A stretch of DNA of 64,000 nt from Chloroflexota bacterium (GTDB lineage: Bacteria > Chloroflexota > Anaerolineae > Aggregatilineales > Phototrophicaceae): NCBI GenBank assembly GCA_026707745.1, contig JAPOWG010000036.1:1-64000 (forward strand). Reading direction: 5' to 3'. The notes below the pieces were generated by a model, which was not told where the DNA came from, did no database searches, and saw nothing but the letters and a program-made list of their open reading frames with translations. Below are positions 50,172 through 58,767 of the stretch, piece after piece. Numbering within the stretch: the first letter of the stretch is position 1; each line of letters opens with the position of its first letter. Made by a program: the position numbers and the translations under genes.

Positions 50172-51395
50172 ATGACCGCGCCCATCCATGTCACCCGAGA
50201 GGCAGTCAAGCGCCTCGCCGTCTACAAACAGGGCCTGCACCAGCGGCCGCCTGCGGCCGACCAAGCCCAGCTCAAGCGCATCATCGAGCGCATCGGCTTG
50301 CTGCAGCTCGATTCCATCAGCGTGGTCGCGCGCAGTCATTACCTCGTTATGCTGGCCCGCGCCGGACTCTATGACCCGGCCGATCTCGACGCCCTGCTCG
50401 ACGAGGGCTTCCTCTTCGAAAGCTGGGCGCATGCCATCTGCCAGATCCCCATGGCGCACTATCCCTGGTTCCACGCTTCGATCCAGCAGCGGCAGCTCAA
50501 GGAAACGCGCTGGCACCTGGAGCAACTCGGCGACGACATGCCAGAAATCGTGGCGCGTGTGCGCGAGGTCGTTCGCGAGCGGGGTCCCACGTCCTCGAAA
50601 GATCTGCAAAGCGAACGCCGCGGACCCGGCGGCTGGTGGAATTGGAAACCGACCAAGGTGGCGCTGGAATACCTTTTTGACCTGGGGGAACTGATGGTCA
50701 GCCACCGCGTCAACTTCCAGCGCTATTATGATCTGACCGAGCGCGTCCTGGCGGGGCGCGGCATGAAGCTCGACAAAAGTTTCGATGACTACCAGCGCTG
50801 GGCAGTGGAACGAGGATTGCGTCACCAGGGCATCGCTAGCGCCAATCAGGTCGCTGACTATCATCGTCTGTACAAGCGCGAGGCGGCGGGCGCGCTGCAA
50901 GACATGACAGGCACGGGAGAAGCGATTCCCGTAGCGGTCGAAGGCTGGAAGGACGCCGCCTATATCCACCGCGATGATCTCGAGCTACTGGAGCAGATCC
51001 AGGCAGGACAGCACGAACCGCAAATGACGCTCTTCCTCTCGCCCTTCGACAACCTGTTCTGGGACCGAGATCGGGACCTGGCGCTCTGGGATTTCCACTA
51101 TCGCATCGAGGTCTACACGCCCAAGTCCAAGCGGATTTACGGCTACTATGTCATGCCGATATTGCACGGCTGCGAACTGGTCGGGCGCATTGATCCCAAG
51201 GTCGATCGCAAACGCAAGCGCCTGATCTTCAACGCGCTGCACCTGGAAAAGGGCGCCAAACAGACGGCGGCGCTCAGCGGGGGCTTGATCAAGGCCATCG
51301 AGGAGTTCATGGCCTTCCACGACTGCGACAGCTTCGAACTGGTTAATTGCCGATACAAGCGGCTATCTGGTCGTCTGCGGCGCTATTTCGCCTGA
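50172..51395 (+). CDS. YcaQ/AlkX-type winged-helix DNA glycosylase
   Basis: 407 residues of the HTH_42 family. The N-terminal helices carry IGLLQLDSISVVARSHYLVMLARAGLYD; QLD corresponds to the catalytic QxD of AlkX-type enzymes that unhook interstrand crosslinks and excise bulky alkylated bases. Downstream FESWAHAICQIP, GGWWNWKPTKVALEYLFDLGELMVSHR and FLSPFDNLFWDRDRDLALWDFHYRIEVYTPKSKRIYGYYVMPIL are diagnostic. Full length. No ribosome site is present; an extended -10 lies 7 bases upstream, so the gene is probably leaderless. It stands alone. Confidence 0.85.
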   Translation: MTAPIHVTREAVKRLAVYKQGLHQRPPAADQAQLKRIIERIGLLQLDSISVVARSHYLVMLARAGLYDPADLDALLDEGFLFESWAHAICQIPMAHYPWFHASIQQRQLKETRWHLEQLGDDMPEIVARVREVVRERGPTSSKDLQSERRGPGGWWNWKPTKVALEYLFDLGELMVSHRVNFQRYYDLTERVLAGRGMKLDKSFDDYQRWAVERGLRHQGIASANQVADYHRLYKREAAGALQDMTGTGEAIPVAVEGWKDAAYIHRDDLELLEQIQAGQHEPQMTLFLSPFDNLFWDRDRDLALWDFHYRIEVYTPKSKRIYGYYVMPILHGCELVGRIDPKVDRKRKRLIFNALHLEKGAKQTAALSGGLIKAIEEFMAFHDCDSFELVNCRYKRLSGRLRRYFA

Positions 51396-51407
51396 GGCAG
51401 CCCTAGC

Positions 51408-51416
51408 TGTTATAAT
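51408..51416 (+). promoter_or_regulatory. Extended -10 consensus promoter
   Basis: TGTTATAAT, a perfect extended -10, 83 bp before the ATG of the next gene. No clear -35. Confidence 0.55.
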
Positions 51417-51499
51417 GCCACTCAATCTGTCCGCAGCGCGCTGTGGCTGAAAGCGACCGCAGCGGCCCAAGCCTGAGCGCTCTCGAGCCGAGATGAGCC

Positions 51500-52378
51500 A
51501 TGCAAGCCAGCATTGCAGATATCCTGGGACGTCCCGAGCGGTACGTCGAGCAAGTTGTCAATATCGACGGGGTTCTTGTAGTTGCCGCCTTTAACCGGGC
51601 CGCCACCCGATTCGAGCAAGTTTGGATGGCGGAAGCCAAAACATCAAATCCGCTTGCGATTCAAGGGCAGCCCATCCAGAGCGATTCTACGCTCTGGCAC
51701 GGCTTGTCGCGGTTGAGCGCGCCGCACCGAAGGGGCTATCAAAATTACCGGGTCCACGACCCGGCGCGCGCCTGGGTGAGAATCATCGATGCCGAGGAAG
51801 CGCCGCGCCTGGAGATCATCACAGCCGCTGTATACCGCGGGGACTTCACGCTCTTCATCGGTGAAAGCGGGGTCCGCCTGGAGCAAGCCCTGAGCGCGAA
51901 AGCACCGGTGCTCTCGGTTTCAGATATCCGCAGGAACCAGGCAAGATACTTGAATCGCCTTTGCCATGTCTACGGCACTTTGACGCTCCGCACGGCGCCG
52001 GCGGCGCAGTATCTGTCGCCGGGCAAGATTCCCTATCTCACGGCGCCCGCCGCCAAGCCGCCGGAAACCATCGCAGCCGAATGGCTCGACGATATCGCCT
52101 ATCCACAGAGCAACAGCGCTCCAGAAGCAGCAGAAAACCTGCAAGACGCATTATATTTGGATCCTGCTTATGGCATCGCCCGGCGACTGGCGTCCTTCCC
52201 CGGCATCAACCAGACCGTCGTCAAGCCGGCCATCGTTGTTGGCAGTTTCGTGGAGACCGCGCAGGAATCGCATTTTGGCGCCATGACCCGGCTGCGCAGC
52301 GTCTATCTGCAGAATATTCGTCACAACGACGGGCGGAAGTCCTTTGAATCCGTCATCAAGCTCAAGAACTTCGCATGA
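51500..52378 (+). CDS. Hypothetical protein with internal duplication (possible OB-fold)
   Basis: 292 residues, soluble. Two segments align: SIADILGRPERYVEQVVNIDGVLVV (residues 4-28) and SVSDIRRNQARYLNRLCHVYGTLTL (about 140-164), each starting a block of beta strands, as in proteins made of two small beta-barrels with a nucleic-acid-binding-like onset. No catalytic motif seen. Its 3' end overlaps the end of the convergent vWA gene by 17 bp. GAGATGAGCC lies before the ATG. Function unknown. Confidence 0.6.
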   Translation: MQASIADILGRPERYVEQVVNIDGVLVVAAFNRAATRFEQVWMAEAKTSNPLAIQGQPIQSDSTLWHGLSRLSAPHRRGYQNYRVHDPARAWVRIIDAEEAPRLEIITAAVYRGDFTLFIGESGVRLEQALSAKAPVLSVSDIRRNQARYLNRLCHVYGTLTLRTAPAAQYLSPGKIPYLTAPAAKPPETIAAEWLDDIAYPQSNSAPEAAENLQDALYLDPAYGIARRLASFPGINQTVVKPAIVVGSFVETAQESHFGAMTRLRSVYLQNIRHNDGRKSFESVIKLKNFA

Positions 52379-54299
52379 AAGGCAATTGAAAGCGCGCCCT
52401 CGCCCTCGGGCCCAGCAGCGTCGGCGCCGTCAAGCGGCGATGATAGACCACCCATTCTATGAGCAGCAGCAAGAGCGCCAAGACAGCGGCGACTATCCAG
52501 AACTCCCGCAAGCCCAGTTGATCTTCCACATCGACTAGAACCGCGCCCCCGCCCAACACCAGGTCGGTCTCCGCAACCGGCGCGATATCACTTTCTCCGG
52601 TGGCGAAGAGATTGACCGCAAAGTGTTGCCGTTGCTTGACTTCGCCAGCAACCACAATCTCCAGCAGGTAAATGCCAAGTTGGTCCGTATCGCTGTATAC
52701 GAGCGCATCGCCCCGTATCGGCAAGACCTGTACGCCCCCGTCCGGCGCGGTCACCCGCACGCTTTCGGCGAAGAGCGGCGGCTGAATCACCAGCGCGTCT
52801 CCCACGCTCAAACCATCGGGCAAGGACACTATCTCCGCCGGCGAGAACCAATCAAGCAGGTTAGCCATCAAGACGGGCCAGGCGATCAAAAGGGGCAAGT
52901 TGGAGTCGCGCAGGTCAAATGAGAAGATAGCGATCTGGCGCGCGTTGACCTCGCCAACCAAGAGCAAATCGCTATCTTTCGTTCGCATGAGCGGTTCCGC
53001 CCAATCAGCCCGCAGGTCGCGGTATGAAAGCAAGCTCATTTCGTCCAGGTCGACATAGGCGGTGATTGGGGATTCGACTGCCGACACCTCGATATTCCCG
53101 CCCGTATCCACGCTGGGACCGACCGAAAAGAGCGCGGTCGTATTAGGCGGATTGACAAGCAGCAAATCGGCGTCGGGCAGTTCGTTGGGCAGCCAGTTGT
53201 CGAAAACGTAGAGATCAAAGCGTTCGCCGGGCAAGCCACGGTTACCGGGATTGCCGCGAAAGGTCTGGACGCCGGGCAGGCTGCGCAGGGCTTGCTCCAG
53301 GAACAGGTTGCCGCCCCCCGAGACGTAATAGACGCGCCGGGTATTGACTTCGCTATGCACGGTCCAGGCCTGGTTGTCCAAGGCCAAATAGTCCTCGACC
53401 TCGTTATCGAAGGTCAAGGTGGCGGAGAGCGTCTCGAAATCCTGATCGATGGGCTGGTCGAAGGGGATCGGCAACTGACTGCGCGCCGGGATGCTGCCGC
53501 TGCGGGACAGGCGCAGGACATCGTCGAGGCGAATTACCAGCGAGATATCGGCGGGGGCGTCGCCATAGTTGGTCACCTGGGCGAAGAGCTGCGGCGGCTG
53601 ACCCGCCAAGGCGCGGGTCGCCAGGGCGGTAATGGCGACGTTGGAGGCCGACTGGCCGACGGGCAAGTAGATCGGCTGCGGGATATTGGCGGGCAAGCTG
53701 CCGATCTCTCCGATGCCGCCGTCGGAGATCATAACAATGCTGAAGTTGTCCGCGCCGGCAGCGCCGGCCGCCGCCAGCGTCAATGCGGTGTCCCAATCCG
53801 CCCTGCCCCGGCTTGCGGTCACGCTTTCGAGCGCCCGGCGCAATGTCAGTTTGTCGTCGGTGTACGAGGTCAGCGGTTCAGCGATATCAGCTACGCGGAT
53901 CAAAGAAATGATGTCCTGCGGATTCATGTTGTTGATGAGTCCCAGCGCGCGTTCAATCGCCGCGTCAAAGCGCGACTGCCCCGCGAGATCGGTCGCCGCC
54001 ATGCTGGCGGAGGCATCCAGCAGCAAGGCGATCTTGCCCGCGCTGACGGTGGGCACAGTTATGAAGGGGCGCGCCAAGGCCAGGACCAGCGCCAGCAGAA
54101 TGAGCAACTGCAAGAAGAGCAGCAAATTGCGCCGCAAGCGCTGCCAGGGGGTATTGGCTTCGGTGTCCTTCACTACTTGCTGCCAAAGATATGTGCTCGA
54201 AATCAGCAGTTCGCGACGGCGCAGCCGCAGCATATAAAGCAAGAGGATCGGTATCCCTAGGGCGAGACCGGCAAAGGCGATGGGCGCAAGGAAAGACAT
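52362..54299 (-). CDS. BatA/vWA membrane protein
   Basis: About 645 residues. It begins with the aerotolerance-type N-terminal module of two membrane helices (MSFLAPIAFAGLALGIPILLLYMLRLRRRELLISSTYLW...WQRLRRNLLLFLQLLILLALVLALARPF). A von Willebrand A domain follows with MIDAS DASASM (about 94) and the later TSYTDD and DGGIGEIG loops. Next is a long extracytoplasmic beta-sandwich region (about 260-590), then a last membrane helix (EFWIVAAVLALLLLLIEWVVYHRRL) and a basic tail. Usually such proteins work with a MoxR ATPase and DUF58 protein; neither is in this window. Confidence 0.87.
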   Translation of the reverse strand: MSFLAPIAFAGLALGIPILLLYMLRLRRRELLISSTYLWQQVVKDTEANTPWQRLRRNLLLFLQLLILLALVLALARPFITVPTVSAGKIALLLDASASMAATDLAGQSRFDAAIERALGLINNMNPQDIISLIRVADIAEPLTSYTDDKLTLRRALESVTASRGRADWDTALTLAAAGAAGADNFSIVMISDGGIGEIGSLPANIPQPIYLPVGQSASNVAITALATRALAGQPPQLFAQVTNYGDAPADISLVIRLDDVLRLSRSGSIPARSQLPIPFDQPIDQDFETLSATLTFDNEVEDYLALDNQAWTVHSEVNTRRVYYVSGGGNLFLEQALRSLPGVQTFRGNPGNRGLPGERFDLYVFDNWLPNELPDADLLLVNPPNTTALFSVGPSVDTGGNIEVSAVESPITAYVDLDEMSLLSYRDLRADWAEPLMRTKDSDLLLVGEVNARQIAIFSFDLRDSNLPLLIAWPVLMANLLDWFSPAEIVSLPDGLSVGDALVIQPPLFAESVRVTAPDGGVQVLPIRGDALVYSDTDQLGIYLLEIVVAGEVKQRQHFAVNLFATGESDIAPVAETDLVLGGGAVLVDVEDQLGLREFWIVAAVLALLLLLIEWVVYHRRLTAPTLLGPRARARFQLPFMRSS

Positions 54300-54478
54300 G
54301 GCGTCCTCGGCATAGGCGTACAAGGGCGGTTGCTAAGCTAGTATATCATGCTCGACCTTGAAGCAGAATATGGACGGGGATGCGCCACAGGCAGCCGCAG
54401 CAGATTATTCTTAAGCACCGAGAGCATAGAGGGATATGATTCGGCGAACTGATAGAGCCTGTTGAAGAACCGCTTAGA

Positions 54479-54630
54479 CCCTCACCCCAAACCCGTGGTC
54501 CCCCCTCAGTCCCCCCGTTCTCGGGGGGCAGAATCATAAAGGGAGAGGGGCTTAAAGGGCTCAATACGGGTCACAAAGACTCCCCTTCTCCCCTTGTGGG
54601 AGAAGGGGCCGGGGGATGAGGGGTGTATTT
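54479..54630. repeat. C/G-tract repeat pair in inverted orientation
   Basis: CCCTCACCCCAAACCC on the left and CTCCCCTTCTCCCCTTGTGGG / GGGGCCGGGGGATGAGGGG on the right are inverted copies of the tract inside the MITEs (CCCCTCACCCCC...). The G-rich runs could form quadruplexes. The gap 54300-54976 contains only repeats. Confidence 0.5.
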
Positions 54631-54659
54631 CAACAGCGTCTGATAGGTCGCCCCTCCAA

Positions 54660-54872
54660 GGCTTGTCAGGTACTACAAAACAGAGTCACATTTTCCCCAT
54701 TTTCTAGGCTAATCCAAACGTGCGTAATTATGGAATGCGGGCGACTCACAGAGTCGCCCCTACAAAGCCCGTCTGTATTTTGTGGCTTGGCTCGTCAAAT
54801 AGCGATGTTCGTTACTGTCAGCCAAGTCTCGGCGTCCAATCTGTTCACCACAAATCGAGTAGCGGACAGGCC
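54660..54872. mobile_element. Diverged MITE-like element, copy 4
   Basis: GGCTTGTCAGGTACT at the left and GAGTAGCGGACAGGCC at the right match the terminal inverted repeats of copies 1-3 with three or four changes. The interior differs and holds one GGGCGACTC...GAGTCGCCCCTAC palindrome. Confidence 0.45.
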
Positions 54873-54976
54873 TAACACGCGTCATTGATGTTTGAAACCG
54901 TAGGGGCGACATGCTATGGCGCCCGTCGCCCGAGAACACTCTCGTTGAACAAGGCCAGGCCCGGCGGCATCGGGGT

Positions 54977-55429
54977 CTATTCCTCGCTGGCCGGGAATTC
55001 GATCTGCGGCAGGTTGAGCAGGCGCTGGTTAAGATCTTCAAGGGCTTGCCGTAGCGGATCCGACTCGATCGCGCCATCTTCGAGGAAGCGGCTTACACGG
55101 TACTGGTCATTCATATTGATCGACTGCACAACCATCATCGAATAGCGATCGTTGAGGCGAATCAAGCGCGGGTATTCGTTCTTCAGGTTGTGGCGCAGCA
55201 TCTGCAAGGATTGTTCAAGACTTGTCAATCGCCCATCCAGTTTGAGTTGCAAGTCTTGACGCCGGTCTTGATCAAAGCCGTGCTCGTCTGCAGTATCAAG
55301 GACCAAGGACAATTGCGATTCTACCCCGTCCATCCAGGCTGTCAGCGGTCGATAATGAGCCGGCGTCAGGCTCTCGCCGCGCAATGCCATTTTCAGCGCC
55401 CGAAAGAAGGCGCGTATGGCGCGGCTCAT
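54977..55429 (-). CDS. Hypothetical helical protein
   Basis: 150 residues, almost all helix: SRAIRAFFRALKMALRGE, HYRPLTAWMDGVESQLSLVLDTADEHG, LKLDGRLTSLEQSLQMLRHNLKNEY and LEDLNQRLLNLPQIEF. No signal peptide or membrane helix. It follows the FAD oxidoreductase gene with a 16-bp gap on the same strand, probably in one operon. I do not recognise it. Confidence 0.6.
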   Translation of the reverse strand: MSRAIRAFFRALKMALRGESLTPAHYRPLTAWMDGVESQLSLVLDTADEHGFDQDRRQDLQLKLDGRLTSLEQSLQMLRHNLKNEYPRLIRLNDRYSMMVVQSINMNDQYRVSRFLEDGAIESDPLRQALEDLNQRLLNLPQIEFPASEE

Positions 55430-55445
55430 GACAGCGTCTCCACAT

Positions 55446-56399
55446 TCAATCTACGTTCAAGAAATCGAGCGCGGCAAGCGCCGCATCCCGGCCCTGGCGC
55501 ATACGCTCGTCAAGCCGCGCAACACCGCCCTTCTGCGGCGGCTCCAGGCAATAATCACTGCCGATCAAACTGATGCCTTCGGGAAGCCGGGCGCGGATCG
55601 CCGAAACGTTCGCGACATGATCGTCGTCGTAACAACTCAAGGGATCGGACTCGTTCCAGCGGTCGACTTGCGCGAAAAGCGGATTGTCGCCGCAACCATA
55701 GTGAGCAATGACCTGCCCGATTATTTCCCCGGGAGAAAGATCGCTAAAGGCGCGAAGTCCCACTTGCAGCAGCAGATGATCCGCGTCCGGCACTCGTCCC
55801 GGGGAATCCGTCCCGAAGACGAAGGGATAGATCACGCTATAGGGACGAATGCGCCGGCGAGGCAGGTCGCGCTTGTGATACCCAAATGAAACGCGACATA
55901 TCGAATCGTAGTTGTAGCCGCGCAGCCAATCCGACAGGTCCGGCGCCAGATTAAAGAGCATCCGCTCGGCATGACGGGCGGGGGCCGCAATGATTACCGC
56001 GCCAGCGTCGAGCAGAAGTCCGTTTTCCAGGCAGAGCGTGAATCGCCCGTCGGCCCTTCCGATCGAGCTGACGGCCATACGCATCAATCGCGCGCCGTTC
56101 AGTCGCTGGGCCAGCGCGCCTATCAGAGACCCCGTACCGCCGCAAAAGCCGAATTGCCCCGGCGCGAAGTCGAAGCGATCTTCGTCCAGGTTTAGCTCAG
56201 CGAGCAGCGGCGCATCCTCAAGCGCCGCGACGGCAAAGGCGGAGGCGTCCGCGATGAAGCCATCCGCCGCGGTAGAGACGATACTCCCGCCCAAGCGTTT
56301 CTTGACTTCGATGAGGGTATAGCGGATCGGATGCTTTTCAAGTTCATAGCAGGCTGCAAGACCGCTTAGACCGCCGCCGATTACGACAACATCGCGCAT
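55446..56399 (-). CDS. Short FAD-dependent amine-oxidase/protoporphyrinogen-oxidase-like protein
   Basis: 317 residues. The N-terminal dinucleotide fold VVVIGGGLSGLAACYELEKHPIRYTLIEVKKRLGGSI (GxGxxG, then Glu for the ribose and RxGG) is intact; a C-terminal FAD end (ISLIGSDYCLEPPQKGGVARLDERMRQGRDAALAAL) also matches. Typical HemY-like or amine-oxidase proteins have 430-480 residues; here the middle substrate domain is reduced, with GQFGFCGGTGSLIGALAQRL following soon after the start. No frameshift is visible. No haem genes are near, so substrate is unknown. Confidence 0.78.
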   Translation of the reverse strand: MRDVVVIGGGLSGLAACYELEKHPIRYTLIEVKKRLGGSIVSTAADGFIADASAFAVAALEDAPLLAELNLDEDRFDFAPGQFGFCGGTGSLIGALAQRLNGARLMRMAVSSIGRADGRFTLCLENGLLLDAGAVIIAAPARHAERMLFNLAPDLSDWLRGYNYDSICRVSFGYHKRDLPRRRIRPYSVIYPFVFGTDSPGRVPDADHLLLQVGLRAFSDLSPGEIIGQVIAHYGCGDNPLFAQVDRWNESDPLSCYDDDHVANVSAIRARLPEGISLIGSDYCLEPPQKGGVARLDERMRQGRDAALAALDFLNVD

Positions 56400-56565
56400 A
56401 TGATTCCCGTGAGACTGAGATTACATGGGCAGATCATAACGCAAATCCATCAGGTTGCGCAGGTGTGACGTGACCCAAATATGTGTTGCAGGATTATCTT
56501 ATGGCGAGGTACACCATGCTCGATATAATCTTTACTGACTCAGCGAAGGTGGGAATGAAGAGGTC

Positions 56566-57417
56566 ATGAGCGTCTATTACGTCAACGGCGACTTCGTGGA
56601 TGCCGCGGATGCGGCGATCCCGGCCAGCGATCTGGCCCTGTTACGCGGTTATGGCATCTTTGATTTCCTGCGCACGTATGGGGGCAAGCCCTTTCAACTT
56701 GGCGCGCACTTGCGCCGCCTGATCACTTCGGCAGCGCTATTGGATTTGCATTGCCCCTGGGATATTGAGGAACTGGACGAGATCGTCATGGAGACGCTGG
56801 GACGGAACAACTTCGACGAGTCGGGTATCCGCCTGATCGTGACCGGCGGCGACAGTCCCAACGGATTCATGCCCGCGGGAGAATCACGCCTGTTGGTGAT
56901 GGTGACGCCAGCGCAGGCGATGGCGGCGCGCTATTACGAGCATGGCGCCGATGTGGTTACCGTCGAGATGCGGCGGGACATGCCCGAAGCGAAGACGATC
57001 AATTATATCCCCGGCATCAGCGCGCACAAGCAAGCGCTGAAAATCAATCGGGACGCCGTCGAGGCGATCTATACCGTAGACGGCAAGGTCGTAGAAGGTA
57101 CGCGCAGCAATACCTTCATTTTCAAAGACGGGACCTGGATCACACCGGCAAGCGACCTGCTGCAGGGCGTTACCCGCGCCGAGGTCATCAAACTGATCAG
57201 CGCCGACGGGCGGCTGGAACTGCGCGAGATCGGCAGAGCGGAATACCGAAACGCTGACGAGGTGATACTCACGTCCAGCAGCAAAGAGGTTATGCCGGTG
57301 GTCAATGTCGACAATGTCCCAATCGGTGACGGCGCGCCGGGCGAAAACACGCGAAAACTCATGCGCGCCTGGCGCCGGATGACCGAGCGCTACGCCGCCA
57401 CAGACGGCTATGTCTAA
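56566..57417 (+). CDS. Class IV PLP aminotransferase (branched-chain/D-amino-acid type)
   Basis: 283 residues. YYVNGDFVDAADAAIPASDLALLRGYGIFDFLRTYGGKPFQLGAHLRRL is the fold-type IV start, the PLP lysine is in INYIPGISAHKQALKIN (about residue 149), and VVEGTRSNTFIFKDGTWITPASDLLQGVTRAEVIKL carries the phosphate-binding glycine/threonine region. The family includes IlvE, D-amino-acid transaminase and aminodeoxychorismate lyase; I cannot separate these without alignment. AAGAGG precedes the ATG. It faces the CoA-transferase gene across a short gap. Confidence 0.85.
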   Translation: MSVYYVNGDFVDAADAAIPASDLALLRGYGIFDFLRTYGGKPFQLGAHLRRLITSAALLDLHCPWDIEELDEIVMETLGRNNFDESGIRLIVTGGDSPNGFMPAGESRLLVMVTPAQAMAARYYEHGADVVTVEMRRDMPEAKTINYIPGISAHKQALKINRDAVEAIYTVDGKVVEGTRSNTFIFKDGTWITPASDLLQGVTRAEVIKLISADGRLELREIGRAEYRNADEVILTSSSKEVMPVVNVDNVPIGDGAPGENTRKLMRAWRRMTERYAATDGYV

Positions 57418-57429
57418 ATCAGGCCGAGC

Positions 57430-58767
57430 CTAGCTTTTGAACGCAGCGGAAGTTTTGCATTTCACCTCGTCCAGCGAGACGCCGGGCATCAACTCCACTA
57501 GACGCATCGCTCCGGATTCGAAGGTGAAGACGGCGAGTTCCGTGATGAGCAAGTCCACCGCCGCCACAGCTGTCAGAGGCAAGTTGCACTGCGGGACGAT
57601 TTTAGGGCTGCCGTCGCGGTTGCAATGGATCATGGTGATGATCAGACGACGCGCGCCGCTGGCGAGATCCATGGCGCCTCCAACGCCGAGCAAGGGCTTG
57701 CCCGGGATGGCCCAATTCGCCAGGTTTCCGCTTTGGTCCACCTGCAAGCCGCCCATGACAGCCACGTCAATGTGTCCGCCGCGGATCATGGCGAAAGAAT
57801 CCGCGCTGTCGAAGTAACTGCTGCCGGGCAGCGCGGTCACCGGTATCTTTCCAGCGTTTACAGGATAGTCCATGGCGCCGCCGCTTTCCGGCGCGGGGCC
57901 TACTCCCAGCATCCCGTTTTCCGTGTGCAAGATGATGCCGTGCTCGGGAGCGATCAGGTCGGCGATCAAGGTGGGTATGCCGATGCCGAGGTTGACCACA
58001 TCACCCGCCCGCAATTCGGCGAAGGCGCGGCGGGCAATGCGCATGCGCAGATCGTCGACCTGCTTGCCAGAGGCGCGGATATCCGCTGAAGAACCCAGGT
58101 CAGCCAATGTCGTTGAGGCTTGCACGAGAACATCGACGAAGTTGCCGGGGGTATGGATATGATCGGGGTCTAGAGCCCCAAGGGGAAGAATCTCTTCAGC
58201 TTCGGCAATGACCAGATCAGCTGCGGTCGCCATCGCTTTGTTGAAGTTTTGCTCGGTCCTGCGATAGACGAGATTGCCGGCGCTGTCAGCTTGCCAGGCG
58301 CGGATCAAAGCCACATCAGCTCGCAGGGCAGGCACGAAAACCTGACTAAGACCGGCGATCCGCCTGGTTTCCGCCTCGGCAGCTATGACGGTGCCCGCCG
58401 CTGTCGGCGTATAGAAACCGCCGATGCCAGCGCCCCCGGCGCGTATCGCCTCCGCCATTGAACCTTGCGGCATCAATTCGAAGGCGATCGCTCCGCTCTG
58501 CGCTGCTTCCACGACCTCTCGGTTACTGGTGAAATAAGAACCAATCGCTTTTTTGATCTGACCGTTGCGCAGGAGCCGTCCCCCGCCCAGACCGGGCTCG
58601 CCGATGTTGTTGGCGATGTAAGTCAGGTCCCCGACGTCGGTCCCGGCAAGGGCGTGCAAGAGATGCACGGGCGACCCGGTCATACCGAAGCCGCCGACCA
58701 TGATCACGGCGCCGGATTTGACCAGGGCTGCCGCTTTTTCCGCGCTCATTTGCGGGACGCGTTTCAT
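57430..58767 (-). CDS. Fused CoA-transferase (subunits A and B in one chain)
   Basis: About 445 residues. The first half is a CoA-transferase A subunit ([43 protein letters not shown]). The second half is subunit B, with the catalytic glutamate in [31 protein letters not shown] and [15 protein letters not shown]. Fusion of what are normally two genes (scoA/scoB or pcaI/pcaJ) is seen in mammalian SCOT and some bacteria. It overlaps the thiolase stop by ATGA, so the two act together: activation of a 3-oxoacid to its CoA ester, then thiolysis. Given the PcaF-like thiolase, 3-oxoadipate is a candidate substrate. Confidence 0.88.
   Translation of the reverse strand: MKRVPQMSAEKAAALVKSGAVIMVGGFGMTGSPVHLLHALAGTDVGDLTYIANNIGEPGLGGGRLLRNGQIKKAIGSYFTSNREVVEAAQSGAIAFELMPQGSMAEAIRAGGAGIGGFYTPTAAGTVIAAEAETRRIAGLSQVFVPALRADVALIRAWQADSAGNLVYRRTEQNFNKAMATAADLVIAEAEEILPLGALDPDHIHTPGNFVDVLVQASTTLADLGSSADIRASGKQVDDLRMRIARRAFAELRAGDVVNLGIGIPTLIADLIAPEHGIILHTENGMLGVGPAPESGGAMDYPVNAGKIPVTALPGSSYFDSADSFAMIRGGHIDVAVMGGLQVDQSGNLANWAIPGKPLLGVGGAMDLASGARRLIITMIHCNRDGSPKIVPQCNLPLTAVAAVDLLITELAVFTFESGAMRLVELMPGVSLDEVKCKTSAAFKS

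Noticed and set aside
53292-54260. 322-codon plus-strand frame opposite the vWA gene
   Set aside because: The composition (Gly/Gln/Arg-rich, no hydrophobic pattern) is typical of an antisense frame in GC-rich DNA; the minus strand has clear domains.
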